NCBI RefSeq assembly: GCF_000317895.1
Contig: NC_019567.1
Location: forward strand, 2,666,001-2,730,000
DNA: 64,000 nucleotides
Source: Bdellovibrio bacteriovorus str. Tiberius
Lineage (GTDB): Bacteria; Bdellovibrionota; Bdellovibrionia; Bdellovibrionales; Bdellovibrionaceae
Direction of reading: 5' to 3'
Below the pieces are notes generated by a model, which did no database searches, was not told where the DNA came from, and worked only from the letters and a program-made list of their open reading frames with translations. Positions 15,647-24,509 of the stretch are shown one piece after another. Both the position numbers and the translations under genes were made by a program. The first letter of the stretch is position 1. Every line of letters starts with the position of its first letter.

Positions 15647-16153
15647 ATGAGATCACAAAACGCCCAATCACTGAACGAAAGTAAATCCGTCAGCAATCTG
15701 AAGTCCGTTGAAACCGGAACAGATTCTGTCGTTGAGACTTTGAAAAAGTCCCTGGCAGAAGAATATCTGCTGCAACTTAAAACCCAAAACTTCCACTGGA
15801 ATGTGGAAGGCCCGTTGTTCTTCTCTTTGCACAAAATGTTTGAAGAACAATACGGCCAGCTGGCTGAATTCGTCGATCGCACGGCGGAAGTCATCCGCGC
15901 TTTGAAAGTCAAAGCTCCGGGCAGCTTCAAAGAGTTCCGCGAATTGTCCTCTATCCAGGAGGCTTCGGATAAACTGACCGCCAATCAAATGATCGAAATG
16001 CTCAGCCAGGATCACACGAATCTGGCTATCGCCCTGAAATCCCGACTGGAAACCGCGGAAGATGCGGAAGAAACCAGTGCTGTGACTTTGTACGAAGACC
16101 TGATCGGCTTCCACGAAAAAGCCGCTTGGATGATCCGCAGTCACAGATCCTGA
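15647..16153 (+). CDS. dps: Dps-family DNA-binding ferritin-like protein
   Basis: 168 residues. The Dps ferroxidase region is evident: TQNFHWNVEGPLFFSLHKMF, then EEQYGQLAEFVDRTAEVIR with the paired His, Asp and Glu ligands. A lysine and polar N-terminal tail could bind DNA. Dps dodecamers oxidise iron with peroxide and protect DNA. The ATG at 15647 follows AAGGAGG; an in-frame ATG at 15629 is upstream of that site and rejected. The OxyR-like repeat upstream indicates peroxide induction. Confidence 0.93.
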   Translation: MRSQNAQSLNESKSVSNLKSVETGTDSVVETLKKSLAEEYLLQLKTQNFHWNVEGPLFFSLHKMFEEQYGQLAEFVDRTAEVIRALKVKAPGSFKEFRELSSIQEASDKLTANQMIEMLSQDHTNLAIALKSRLETAEDAEETSAVTLYEDLIGFHEKAAWMIRSHRS

Positions 16154-16187
16154 TCCCGATTTGAATCATCGAGAAAGGATGTAGAAC

Positions 16188-16928
16188 ATGGGCAGCGCAC
16201 TGATGGGATTATTGGCAGGAGGAATCACCGGGCTTTCAACGATGCTCGGTGCTCTTCCCATTCTGAAAAACAAAACCACCGGCTGGAACCCATGGCGCAG
16301 TCTGAATCTGGACTTTGCCATCGGAATGATGCTGGCGGCAGCGGCCTTCAATCTGATCGGGCCTGCTTATTCAAGCACACACAGTTCCTTCGGGGTGTCT
16401 CTTGCCCTGGCGCTCGGTGTGGCTTCCATCTATGGGCTGAGTCATCTGATCCATAGCGTGTCGCCCTCCGAATGGTCTGTTCATCGAAGAGCCTGGCTTT
16501 TCGTGACGGCTATGATGCTGCACAACCTCCCCGAAGGTTTGGCTTCGGGAGCTGCGCTGAGCGCTGACTCCATTTCCGCCGCCAACGGCTGGACAGTAGT
16601 GGGCGCCATCGTGTTTCAAAACTTTCCGGAAGGCCTGGCCACTGCGGCGGCTTTCCTATCCATCGGCATGTCCCGCAAGGTTTCTTTCTTTGGTGCCGCA
16701 ATGACTGGTGTCATGGAGATTCTGGGTGGAGCCCTGGGTGGAATCTTTACCAGCATCACTTCGGCATCCCTGCCGTTCATTCTGGCTTTCGCCGGCGGCG
16801 CGATGATCAGCGTGACCCTGGAGGAAATCTTCGCCAAAATGAAAGAAACGCGCATGACTTATCTGTGGCAAAAGCAATTTGTCGCAGGCGCCCTGTCCGT
16901 GGTTCTGATGAACTGGCTGATCAGCTAA
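16188..16928 (+). CDS. ZIP-family metal transporter
   Basis: 246 residues, about eight hydrophobic helices. The two metal-path motifs of ZIP proteins are present: LHNLPEGLASG near 112 and VFQNFPEGLATA near 146. It imports zinc, iron or similar divalent cations across the inner membrane. It begins 34 bases after dps with an AAAGGA ribosome site, so it may share the dps transcript, which would link metal supply to peroxide defence. Metal specificity cannot be read from the sequence. Confidence 0.88.
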   Translation: MGSALMGLLAGGITGLSTMLGALPILKNKTTGWNPWRSLNLDFAIGMMLAAAAFNLIGPAYSSTHSSFGVSLALALGVASIYGLSHLIHSVSPSEWSVHRRAWLFVTAMMLHNLPEGLASGAALSADSISAANGWTVVGAIVFQNFPEGLATAAAFLSIGMSRKVSFFGAAMTGVMEILGGALGGIFTSITSASLPFILAFAGGAMISVTLEEIFAKMKETRMTYLWQKQFVAGALSVVLMNWLIS

Positions 16929-16967
16929 AGGGTGGACAGCGGCGACGGGCCACGCTAGGCTTTTGTC

Positions 16968-18152
16968 ATGACATTAACAGCATTTCAAACCGTCGCCCTG
17001 GCAGCACTGGTCGTCTATTTCGGCCGGTATATTAAAAGCAAAATCCATGTTCTGGATAAGTACAATCTTCCGTCACCGGTTATCGGTGGATTTATTGTCG
17101 CCGTCATCATCTCCATCCTGAAGGCCAACGGCCTTTTCGTGCTGACATTCAACAAGGCCTTTGAAGAAGCCCTGATGATCACCTTTTTCACGTCAGTCGG
17201 CTATTCCGCGTCTGTGCGCCTGCTAAAAGAGGGCGGCAGAGCTGTCGTGTTCTTCCTGCTTTTGACCATCGGCGGCCTGGTGGCACAAATCGTGGCCGGG
17301 ATCGGCTTGGCTAAAATGATGGGCGAACATCCTTTGATGGGGGTTCTGACCGGAGCGGTTTCCTTAACCGGTGGCCCGGGCACGGCTTTGGCATTCGGTC
17401 CCGTCTTTGAGGCCGCCGGCGTCGAAGGTGCCTCTGTCATCGGCCTGACCACCGCCATGGGTGGCATCGTACTGGGGGGATTGATTGGAACTCCCCTGGC
17501 GACTTATCTGATCAATAAAAAGAAGCTGAAGCACCCGGTAGATCACAACAGCGGCGAACCGCATGAATCCATGATCCTGAAATCCTTCGCCGGTCGCGAT
17601 CTGTTGATGCACCTTTTGGCACTGACTCTGATTATGGGCATCGGGACCACGATCAGTTCGTGGATCAGCACCCTGCAAATCACCCTGCCCATCTATATTG
17701 GTTCCATGGTGGTGGCGGCGATCTTCCGCAATATCGAAGATGCTAAGCCGGTGTTTAAAATATCCCCGGAATGGATTGAAGAGATCGGCTCGGTGGCCCT
17801 GACCCTGTTCATTGCCATGGCCATCATGAGTCTGCGCTTGGAAGAGCTGAAAAACGCCGCCTTACCGATTCTGGTTTTCCTGACGGTGCAGGCTGTTCTG
17901 GTCGCGGTCACCGCCGTGGGACCTGCGTTCTGGGTCGGAGGCAAGGATTACGAGGCCTCGGTAATGAGTGCAGGTTATGTCGGATTTATGATGGGCACCA
18001 CCGCCAACGCCATGGCCAACATGCATTCACTCAGTCAGCGTTATGGCCATGCTTACAAGGCCTTCCTGGTGGTTCCTTTGGTGGGTTCCTGCTTCATTGA
18101 CTTTATCAATGCCGCGCTGGTCACATTCTGTATCAACATGTTTGGCAACTGA
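16968..18152 (+). CDS. gltS: Sodium/glutamate symporter GltS
   Basis: 394 residues, hydrophobic throughout, with two repeated halves. GltS-like signatures include the start (KYNLPSPVIGGFIVA), TGAVSLTGGPGTALAFGP near residues 125-142, and GTTANAMANMHSLSQRYG near 343-360. It takes up glutamate with sodium, which suits an organism that feeds on amino acids. The ribosome site before the ATG is weak. A bidirectional terminator follows. Confidence 0.92.
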   Translation: MTLTAFQTVALAALVVYFGRYIKSKIHVLDKYNLPSPVIGGFIVAVIISILKANGLFVLTFNKAFEEALMITFFTSVGYSASVRLLKEGGRAVVFFLLLTIGGLVAQIVAGIGLAKMMGEHPLMGVLTGAVSLTGGPGTALAFGPVFEAAGVEGASVIGLTTAMGGIVLGGLIGTPLATYLINKKKLKHPVDHNSGEPHESMILKSFAGRDLLMHLLALTLIMGIGTTISSWISTLQITLPIYIGSMVVAAIFRNIEDAKPVFKISPEWIEEIGSVALTLFIAMAIMSLRLEELKNAALPILVFLTVQAVLVAVTAVGPAFWVGGKDYEASVMSAGYVGFMMGTTANAMANMHSLSQRYGHAYKAFLVVPLVGSCFIDFINAALVTFCINMFGN

Positions 18153-18173
18153 TACCACAGTAAAATACCAAAT

Positions 18174-18206
18174 AAAAAAAGCCCGCTGAATCCAGCGGGC
18201 TTTTTT
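18174..18206. terminator. Bidirectional rho-independent terminator
   Basis: GCCCGCTG-AATC-CAGCGGGC (18181-18200) is a perfect 8-bp stem with seven A's before and six T's after. It serves gltS from the left and the minus-strand secreted protein gene from the right. Confidence 0.92.
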
Positions 18207-18231
18207 GTTTGAAGAACTCTGTCTGAAAAGA

Positions 18232-19497
18232 CTATTGTTCGAAGCCGCAGCGGGTCTTCAAGGACTCAAAAATGCGACCATCCAGAGTCAAACCAAAGGT
18301 GTCGTGTCCGGACTGGGCCACAATAACACCTTCACCGCTTGCATCACGCATCCAGCTGCGCTGATGATCGGCATAATAATTACCGATGCAAATCTGAGCA
18401 GGCTCGCCCGTCTGATAGAAGTTGATAAAACCACCTGGACGAGTCGAACGAAGGCTGTAATCAACATGATTCAACTCAAGCTGAAGAGTTTTGATCTGAG
18501 TCAGCAAACCCTGCTCATTATAAATCAGCTCGGAAGCTGTCGCCTGACCAATGGATTCTTTCGAACGCAAAACAAAACCCGCAGACGTGCAACCCATTTG
18601 AATGCGTTTCACCCTTCCTGTTGGCCAGAAAGAGATGATGCCGCCACCTTGCTCTACAGCCTTTGTTTCAGTGGCCCCACAATAAACCGGCATGGTACGC
18701 CCACCCGGACCGGAAAGATAAAACGATCTTGCCAGCGTCGCGGACGTAACAACACCTGTTTCATTAAAGGATACTCTGTAGGACTGACCACGACCCGTTT
18801 CCTGACCGGAGTGCAGGAACACGTGGTAACCATTCACGTCGGCCAGCTGCAGACCTGATCTTTGCAACAGATCAATGTACTGAGGCAAGGTCACGTCACG
18901 CATCATTGTGGAATGCAGGAAGCCGTTCAGCAGACGAACACCATTGGAAGTCTGGAAGTTATTTTCCGGCTGCAGACCTTCGCGGTAAATGAACTCATGC
19001 AATACCAGCGCTGAACGCTGAGTGTTGGTCATGCGATCCCAGACATCTTTATTGAAGTAATAGCGATGACCCTTGATGCTTGGGCGTTTGTACTGAACTG
19101 CCCCCTGAACCAGGATACAACCCTTTGGCAAAGCACCCCAGCCACGATCCGGGATGTCGGTGAACTCGGTGCCTTTCAGGAACAAAGCTTCACGGTCAAA
19201 AGTCTCCAGGAACGAGGTGTACAAAATCGCACGGGTTGGATTGATATCTCCCATACGGGCAATCATCTGGCGCAGGATTTTTTTATACTCAAGACCTTCA
19301 AGAACATCCATATCGAATGTCTGAATCTCGCGGGCTTCAAACAGATCCAGCACTTCAAAACGCTGATTTTCAAAACGGTTTTCGCAATAAATTACACTGC
19401 CGCCGTTGCCTTTTTCATCACCGCCGATAAACGCGGCCTGTGCCAGCGACCCCGCGAATGAAAACAGAATCAGGGGTAACAGGGTTCTTTTGATCAT
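18232..19497 (-). CDS. Secreted protein of unknown function, partner of TIGR02147 regulator
   Basis: 421 residues with a signal peptide (about 1-21, ending SLAQA). No family is recognised with confidence. A LVLHEFIYREG motif near residue 165 resembles the histidine-glutamate of metalloprotease-like folds but is not HExxH. The C-terminal half is rich in beta-strand-like segments. Its start overlaps the stop of the TIGR02147 gene by 4 bases, so the two are co-translated. Such regulator plus exported-protein pairs are common in Bdellovibrio-type genomes; the role is unknown. Confidence 0.8.
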   Translation of the reverse strand: MIKRTLLPLILFSFAGSLAQAAFIGGDEKGNGGSVIYCENRFENQRFEVLDLFEAREIQTFDMDVLEGLEYKKILRQMIARMGDINPTRAILYTSFLETFDREALFLKGTEFTDIPDRGWGALPKGCILVQGAVQYKRPSIKGHRYYFNKDVWDRMTNTQRSALVLHEFIYREGLQPENNFQTSNGVRLLNGFLHSTMMRDVTLPQYIDLLQRSGLQLADVNGYHVFLHSGQETGRGQSYRVSFNETGVVTSATLARSFYLSGPGGRTMPVYCGATETKAVEQGGGIISFWPTGRVKRIQMGCTSAGFVLRSKESIGQATASELIYNEQGLLTQIKTLQLELNHVDYSLRSTRPGGFINFYQTGEPAQICIGNYYADHQRSWMRDASGEGVIVAQSGHDTFGLTLDGRIFESLKTRCGFEQ

Positions 19498-20267
19498 AGC
19501 GGCTTCTCTCTTTCAGCAACAGTCAGGGGGAAAAACTGGATATTCAGGTTGTACACTTCCGTCATGTCACCCTCTTCAACCAGCATGGACAGTTTACGGC
19601 GGAATTTTTTAATCAAACTCTTGGCCTCTTCCATTTTGTGCGGATTGATGGCCATGGTGATGGCGGAATAGTCACGACGATCCGTCGGAGTTCTTTTCAG
19701 AACTTCGATAGCCTTGTGCATGTCAGACACGTGGGCCTGAACCAATGCTTCACTGGGAATATCGGTGGTGGTGGCAAGACTTGCCACGGAACGCGCGATG
19801 GAATTACCTTTGCGCTTGATAAAGCCCAGATCCAAAAGCAGATCCAGACTTTGCTGAACTTTTTCCAGCGGCAAAGCCAGACGCTCGGCAATCCATTCCG
19901 GCTCGGGCTTGAAGGTTTTCATGCGGATCAGATTCAGGATCGCGAAGTGCTCCCAGCTGGCAATCAATTCCAGCTCTTTTTCCGCCAAAGTTTTTTGTGC
20001 GGCAAATTTACGGGAACGCGTAGAGATCAAAGAATAAACTTCGTTGCGTTCCTCTGCACCCAGCTCCAGACCCAGAACAATTTTGTTGGCGTAGAATTCA
20101 CTCAAAGGGCGCTTGCCGTGCATCAGCTCGTTCAAACAACCTGGTGAGATACCAACTTTCTTGGCCAAAGAGCGGAAAGAAAACCGAGGGTTCTTTTTCT
20201 GAATTTCCTCGAGCTTATTTTTTAACAGGGCACCGAATTGATTAGACACAAAATCCCCCACCGACAT
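19494..20267 (-). CDS. TIGR02147/DUF4423-family regulator
   Basis: 257 residues. The N-terminal third has a helix-turn-helix-like pattern (SFRSLAKKVGISPGCLNELMHGKRPLS, of which SLAKKVGISPG is the key part), followed by the TIGR02147 domain. The family is expanded in Fibrobacter and Bdellovibrio and is presumed to regulate or pair with neighbouring exported proteins. It is the upstream gene of a two-gene operon with the secreted protein, overlapping by 4 bases. Confidence 0.85.
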   Translation of the reverse strand: MSVGDFVSNQFGALLKNKLEEIQKKNPRFSFRSLAKKVGISPGCLNELMHGKRPLSEFYANKIVLGLELGAEERNEVYSLISTRSRKFAAQKTLAEKELELIASWEHFAILNLIRMKTFKPEPEWIAERLALPLEKVQQSLDLLLDLGFIKRKGNSIARSVASLATTTDIPSEALVQAHVSDMHKAIEVLKRTPTDRRDYSAITMAINPHKMEEAKSLIKKFRRKLSMLVEEGDMTEVYNLNIQFFPLTVAEREKPL

Positions 20268-20356
20268 GAGGGATTTTTTACATTTAATACCAAAGTTGCA
20301 AGATTAAAATAGACGAAGAGTTCCGTACAACAAACAAAGGGAACGCTGCGACAGAT

Positions 20357-20632
20357 TTAGATTACAAGCTCTATGATAGCGCGAAAGCCATGATTGCCTG
20401 CCATTGCGCCGATAATGTTACGAAGTGACGTGATGTTCTTCCCCTGAGAACCGATCAATTTCCCTCGGAACTCCTGCGGCACCGTCACCTTGTACACTGT
20501 TGTTTTGTCGCCGGCCGCAAAGGTCACTTCCACTTGCTCATAGCAGGAAGTCATCTCTTGAATCACACTCTCAAGAACCTTCGCCAAACGATCTCTGATA
20601 TCCGCATCCTGGGTCATATTCTCCGCCAACAT
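20357..20632 (-). CDS. KH-domain RNA-binding protein (KhpA-like)
   Basis: 91 residues. The GKLIGSQGKNITSLRNIIGA segment near residue 64 contains the GxxGxxG loop of KH domains. Preceding beta and alpha segments (VEVTFAAGDKTTVYKVTVP) fit a small single-KH protein of the KhpA/YlqC type, which binds RNA. The ATG at 20632 is preceded by a GGAG site and yields the usual length. A longer frame reaching 20980 covers the divergent promoter and is rejected. Confidence 0.8.
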   Translation of the reverse strand: MLAENMTQDADIRDRLAKVLESVIQEMTSCYEQVEVTFAAGDKTTVYKVTVPQEFRGKLIGSQGKNITSLRNIIGAMAGNHGFRAIIELVI

Positions 20633-20858
20633 GTTTCGTTCTCCGTAACACTCATTTTGTTGATCCCCAGCCTTAAGAGCAACCCTGCGCGTCCGCCCTA
20701 GGCCGGAAAGTGTTCCACCAAGAATATAGGAATGCTCAAATTCCCCTCTGATAGGACCTAAAAAAACAGCCATCCGGTTAACCTTTTTTTGTTTCATGCG
20801 GGTCATGCAGTACCGGGACAAGGCCGTCCCACCAATCCCCATCAAAGGAAGATAACGG

Positions 20859-21755
20859 ATGCAAAAAACAGTTTTATGTTTTTCTATCTTAATGCTCTTA
20901 AGTGCCTGCGAAAACAGCACTCCCGGTGAAAGCTCGGGAATAACAACCCAGGGCACGCCGGAACTGCAAGAGAAAGTCATCTATGGCAATGATGACCGAA
21001 AAGACCTCTACGAAGTGAAGTCCGCCCTGCAACGCCGCCTGGCTGACTCTACGGTCGCTTTAATCAAAGATGAAAACCTGCAGGAAGGTGCCGAGATCAC
21101 GCGCATCACTGCCCAAACTTTCCGCAGATCCTACAATCTGTGTTCTTCAGAACGTTTCGGGGAGCAGGAAAATGCGGCCTTTTGCTCAGGCTCCTTAGTA
21201 GCGCCTGACGTCATTGCCACTGCTGGTCACTGCGTCCGCTCGGTTCGTGACTGCAGTGAAACCCGTTTTGTCTTTGGCTATGCCGTTAAATCCGCAGGTG
21301 TTCAACCCCGCGAAGTCGCTTCCAGCGAAGTCTATCGCTGTGCTGAAATCATTCACAGCGAAGTTTTGGGAACGGGATCGGACTTTGCGCTGATCAAGCT
21401 GGACAGAGCCGTCACCAATCATGCAGTTTTGAAAACCCGCAAAACCGGAAGCGTCAAGGTCGGCGCCTCGTTGGTTGTGATTGGACATCCCGTGGGTCTT
21501 CCCACCAAGGTGGCTGCCGGAGCCAAAGTCCGCAGCACCACAGAATCAGAACATTTCGTCGCCAATCTGGACACCTATGGCGGGAACTCTGGATCCGCAG
21601 TGTTTAACTCGTCCGGCGTGATTGAAGGAATTTTGGTCCGCGGCGACACTGATTTTGTGTATCAGGGTTCCTGCACCGTTTCCAACCGCTGCACAAGCAC
21701 AGGCTGTCGCGGCGAAGATGTCACACGCATCACCCGCATCCTGCCTTATCTTTGA
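20859..21755 (+). CDS. Trypsin-like serine protease lipoprotein
   Basis: 298 residues. A lipobox (LLSAC, Cys near 17) predicts membrane anchoring outside the cytoplasm. The catalytic triad is visible: TAGHC (His), GSDFALIKLD (Asp) and GGNSGSAVF (Ser), giving a V8/S1-like fold. Ten or more cysteines outside the lipobox suggest disulfides. AAGGAAG lies just before the ATG. Probably an envelope or secreted protease; targets unknown. Confidence 0.85.
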   Translation: MQKTVLCFSILMLLSACENSTPGESSGITTQGTPELQEKVIYGNDDRKDLYEVKSALQRRLADSTVALIKDENLQEGAEITRITAQTFRRSYNLCSSERFGEQENAAFCSGSLVAPDVIATAGHCVRSVRDCSETRFVFGYAVKSAGVQPREVASSEVYRCAEIIHSEVLGTGSDFALIKLDRAVTNHAVLKTRKTGSVKVGASLVVIGHPVGLPTKVAAGAKVRSTTESEHFVANLDTYGGNSGSAVFNSSGVIEGILVRGDTDFVYQGSCTVSNRCTSTGCRGEDVTRITRILPYL

Positions 21756-21816
21756 CCTTCATCAGACTTGGCTGACATTTCTTTCCTGAACCGATCTTTT
21801 TGGTTCCAATAAAGAC

Positions 21817-22917
21817 ATGTCACAACCTCAATGGCACAAGTTGGGTCCGGTGGAGCTGCTGAAGAAAAAGAATCTGCAGCAAATTGAAATTCACCGGACC
21901 AAGCTGGCTCTGATTTACAAAGACAGCGAATTCACGGCCATATCGGGCGTGTGCAATCACGTCGGCGGTCCGCTGGGTGATGGTCAGCTTGAAGGCGACT
22001 ATGTGGTCTGCCCGTGGCATTACTACAAGTTTCATTATCGCACCGGATTTGGCGAACCCGGCTACGAAGCCGACCGCGTTCCGGCTTACACTTTAAAAAC
22101 TGAAAATGGCGAACTGTGGGTGGATCTGACCAGCGCCACCCCCCGGGGCCGCATTTCCCATGAACCTCACCCCCTAACCCGGAAAGTGCAACGGGAACCG
22201 GGACCCCTACGGGTGGTGGGAATTTCCACGACCGTGATGGACAATGCTCATCCGCGCATATCGACTTCAGAACTTTTGCTGGAACAAACCCTGAAGCATG
22301 CGCAAAGCAAAGGCTATGAAACGCGTCTGCAAAAAATCCGCGAACTGAAGTTCCGCCACTGCGAAGGCTTTTATTCCAAAAGTGCACATGCCTGCACCTG
22401 GCCCTGCTCGATCACGCAGATGGATCCAACCGACCAGCTGGATCGCGTGTATGAGGATCTGATTCACTGGGCCGACGTGATGATCGTCGCCACCCCGATT
22501 CGCTGGGGTTCGGCCAGTTCTTTATATTATAAAATGGCCGAACGTTTTAACTGCATTCAAAATCAGATCACCATCAAAAACAACCAGCTGGTTCGCAACA
22601 AAGTGGCCGGGTTCATCATCACCGGAGGCCAGGACAATGTGCAGGCCGTTGCGGGCCACATGATGGGTTTTTTCTCAGAGCTCGGGTACCACCTGCCGCC
22701 GTTTCCATTTATCGCCCACTCTCTGGGATGGAGTTCTGAAAACATGGAATACAACGTGCGCTATGTGCAACAGACCCAAGCCCTCACCGATGCCGCGCAT
22801 GAACTGCTGGACCGCTGTGCCGAACTGTCGTGCGCACTGCTTGAAACCTCTGCCCACGTTCTGCAACACCGGGCCGGGCGCAAGGCTTACAACGCCTCCA
22901 AACACCACGATCGCTAA
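21817..22917 (+). CDS. Rieske ferredoxin-NADPH:FMN reductase fusion
   Basis: 366 residues. The first about 105 are a Rieske 2Fe-2S domain with ligand motifs CNHVGGPLG and CPWHYYKF. After a short linker (about 105-128), the rest is a flavodoxin-like NAD(P)H-dependent FMN reductase domain: VVGISTTVMDN at the phosphate loop and ATPIRWGSASSLYYKM. There is no signal peptide, so it is cytoplasmic. The fusion would carry electrons between flavin and iron-sulfur centre; the partner and substrate are unknown. Ribosome site is weak. Confidence 0.85.
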   Translation: MSQPQWHKLGPVELLKKKNLQQIEIHRTKLALIYKDSEFTAISGVCNHVGGPLGDGQLEGDYVVCPWHYYKFHYRTGFGEPGYEADRVPAYTLKTENGELWVDLTSATPRGRISHEPHPLTRKVQREPGPLRVVGISTTVMDNAHPRISTSELLLEQTLKHAQSKGYETRLQKIRELKFRHCEGFYSKSAHACTWPCSITQMDPTDQLDRVYEDLIHWADVMIVATPIRWGSASSLYYKMAERFNCIQNQITIKNNQLVRNKVAGFIITGGQDNVQAVAGHMMGFFSELGYHLPPFPFIAHSLGWSSENMEYNVRYVQQTQALTDAAHELLDRCAELSCALLETSAHVLQHRAGRKAYNASKHHDR

Positions 22918-23006
22918 CCCGGAAGGCGGCACCGTCGATTTTATAGACAGCCAAAACCTGTCTGGTTTCTTCCCGGGCCGGAACTGCTCTTGCATCCCTG
23001 GAGGGA

Positions 23007-23393
23007 ATGAGGATTATATTCTGGATTCTTGCAGCAATCATGGCCCTTCAATTTACGGCGCCGCCTTTTGCCGAGGCCTGCAGCTGCATCGCCGATCCGT
23101 ATTCCAAAAAATATCAACTGTATAAAAAAACCTGGTACGGAACCCAACGTAAATGGAGCTGTGTCTATACCTGTCAGGATTCCCAGCAGCAGCGCACGGA
23201 AGTCACCGCCCATCATTCAGACTGGTACGTCACTGATAAGGGTCTTGAAGGCATTTGCGATGGACTGCACTATGTGAACGTGTACAACACCCACCGCATG
23301 GATTTTGTCTGGAAGTTTGAAGAAGCACGCTGGTTTAATCCCGCGCAATCATCTTCAGCCGACTTGAAAAAATGGGCGCAAACCTGCCGCTGA
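23007..23393 (+). CDS. Small secreted cysteine-containing protein, unknown
   Basis: 128 residues with a signal peptide (about 1-24, FAEA cleavage) and a mature part rich in aromatic residues and eight cysteines or fewer (CSC near the mature start, SCVYTC, a late TC). No family recognised. GGAGGGA precedes the ATG. The gene stands alone and is convergent with a trypsin gene, sharing a terminator. Confidence 0.7.
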   Translation: MRIIFWILAAIMALQFTAPPFAEACSCIADPYSKKYQLYKKTWYGTQRKWSCVYTCQDSQQQRTEVTAHHSDWYVTDKGLEGICDGLHYVNVYNTHRMDFVWKFEEARWFNPAQSSSADLKKWAQTCR

Positions 23394-23410
23394 TACATCT
23401 AAAAAACAAA

Positions 23411-23434
23411 AACCCCCGGGTTTTCCCAGGGGTT
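23411..23434. terminator. Terminator between convergent genes
   Basis: AACCCC-C-GGG-TTTT-CCC-A-GGGGTT forms a 9-bp stem with one mismatch. On the minus strand it is followed by a run of T's (complement of the A-rich stretch at 23401-23412), so it chiefly ends the trypsin gene; it may also serve the plus-strand gene. Confidence 0.8.
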
Positions 23435-23460
23435 CTTTGAAATTCAATTTTTAAATCGAA

Positions 23461-24231
23461 TTACTGAGCAGTGTTGTTGATCCACTCGATCGCGTTGCTA
23501 ACTTTGGCATAAACACCATAGTAGTTCGCACGAGCACAACCCTGACCCCAACTCACAACACCAACCAGGTATGTCTGATTGTTTTCGTCTTGAGCCACCA
23601 ATGGACCACCAGAGTCACCCTGGCAAGAATCCTTACCGCCACCTTCGTAACCAGCACAGATCATGCTGTCAGTGATGCCGTTGTTGTAAGCTTTGTTACA
23701 AGCTGCTGTAGAAACCAATGGAACGTCCACTTTTTGCAATTTCGTCGGCAAAGAGTAAGAACCTTCACGAGTTGCACCCCAGCCAGCCACTGTCGTCAAA
23801 ATTTCAGAGCCGTCAGTCGGAAGAGTGATTTCAGCAGGGTTCAACGCCACTGGAGCGTATGAAGAATCCTGAGAAAGTTCGATCAATGCAAAGTCATTTT
23901 CCATTGTGCGTGCATTGTAGTTCGGGTGAGCGATGATTCTTTTCGGAGCGATGGATTCTGCATTCAACGCATTCGTGCGGTCATGCAAACCGATCACAAC
24001 TTTTTTAACCGTGCCGCCACGAACACAGTGAGCTGCTGTCAATACCCAGTTCTTCTTAATCAAGGAACCGCCGCAGAAATGGCTGCTGCTCTGCAAAGAC
24101 ACGATGTATGGGAACTCACCGATGGAAGCTTCAACGCCACCAACGATTTTAGCCCCTACAGAGCCAGATTTCGCGAAAACCGGAGCAGACATCATCATAA
24201 GGCCTGCGATAACAAGATGGTTCATTTTCAT
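23461..24231 (-). CDS. Secreted trypsin-family serine protease (S1A)
   Basis: 256 residues. A signal peptide (1-20) and a short propeptide end at Lys28, and the mature enzyme starts IVGG at 29, as in trypsinogen. The triad is clear: TAAHC (His68), NDFALIEL (Asp), and DSCQGDSGGP (Ser), where the first Asp is the S1-pocket residue giving cleavage after Lys or Arg. Cysteines match trypsin disulfides. This is a digestive-type enzyme, plausibly used on prey proteins. The ATG follows GAGGGG, just after a 9-bp hairpin. Confidence 0.93.
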   Translation of the reverse strand: MKMNHLVIAGLMMMSAPVFAKSGSVGAKIVGGVEASIGEFPYIVSLQSSSHFCGGSLIKKNWVLTAAHCVRGGTVKKVVIGLHDRTNALNAESIAPKRIIAHPNYNARTMENDFALIELSQDSSYAPVALNPAEITLPTDGSEILTTVAGWGATREGSYSLPTKLQKVDVPLVSTAACNKAYNNGITDSMICAGYEGGGKDSCQGDSGGPLVAQDENNQTYLVGVVSWGQGCARANYYGVYAKVSNAIEWINNTAQ

Positions 24232-24245
24232 TTTATTTCCCCTCT

Positions 24246-24266
24246 GGTTTTGAATCCTTCAAAACC
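24246..24266 (-). other. 5' leader hairpin of the trypsin gene
   Basis: GGTTTTGAA-TCC-TTCAAAACC is a perfect 9-bp inverted repeat with a 3-base loop, ending directly before the ribosome site of the trypsin gene. It is likely an mRNA stability or translation element; no T tract follows in the coding direction. Confidence 0.5.
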
Positions 24267-24509
24267 TGATATCAATCGTTGTCTGTTTTTTCCCAATGCT
24301 CAAAGACTCTCGGCGACCCACTTTGGAACTGGCCTTTTTTCGGACCTTTGCAGAGGGGAAATTATTGCCCCCGAACATTTCTTCCTCGACGGTAATTACC
24401 GATTTTTTTAAAAGAACTTGCCAAGTCTGCATGATTTTTATGAAATTCGATTTCTTTATTCTTGGAAGATCCTCCGAAGCTCGCTAAGACTGAAATTGAC
24501 GGAGGCCCC

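Noticed and set aside
20632-20980. N-terminal extension of the KH protein
   Set aside because: It crosses the divergent promoter and protease start and has no homologous features.
24390-24401. Palindrome CGGTAATTACCG followed by T's
   Set aside because: A 4-bp stem with 4-base loop is too weak to call a terminator, and it lies in the gap between divergent genes where none is needed.
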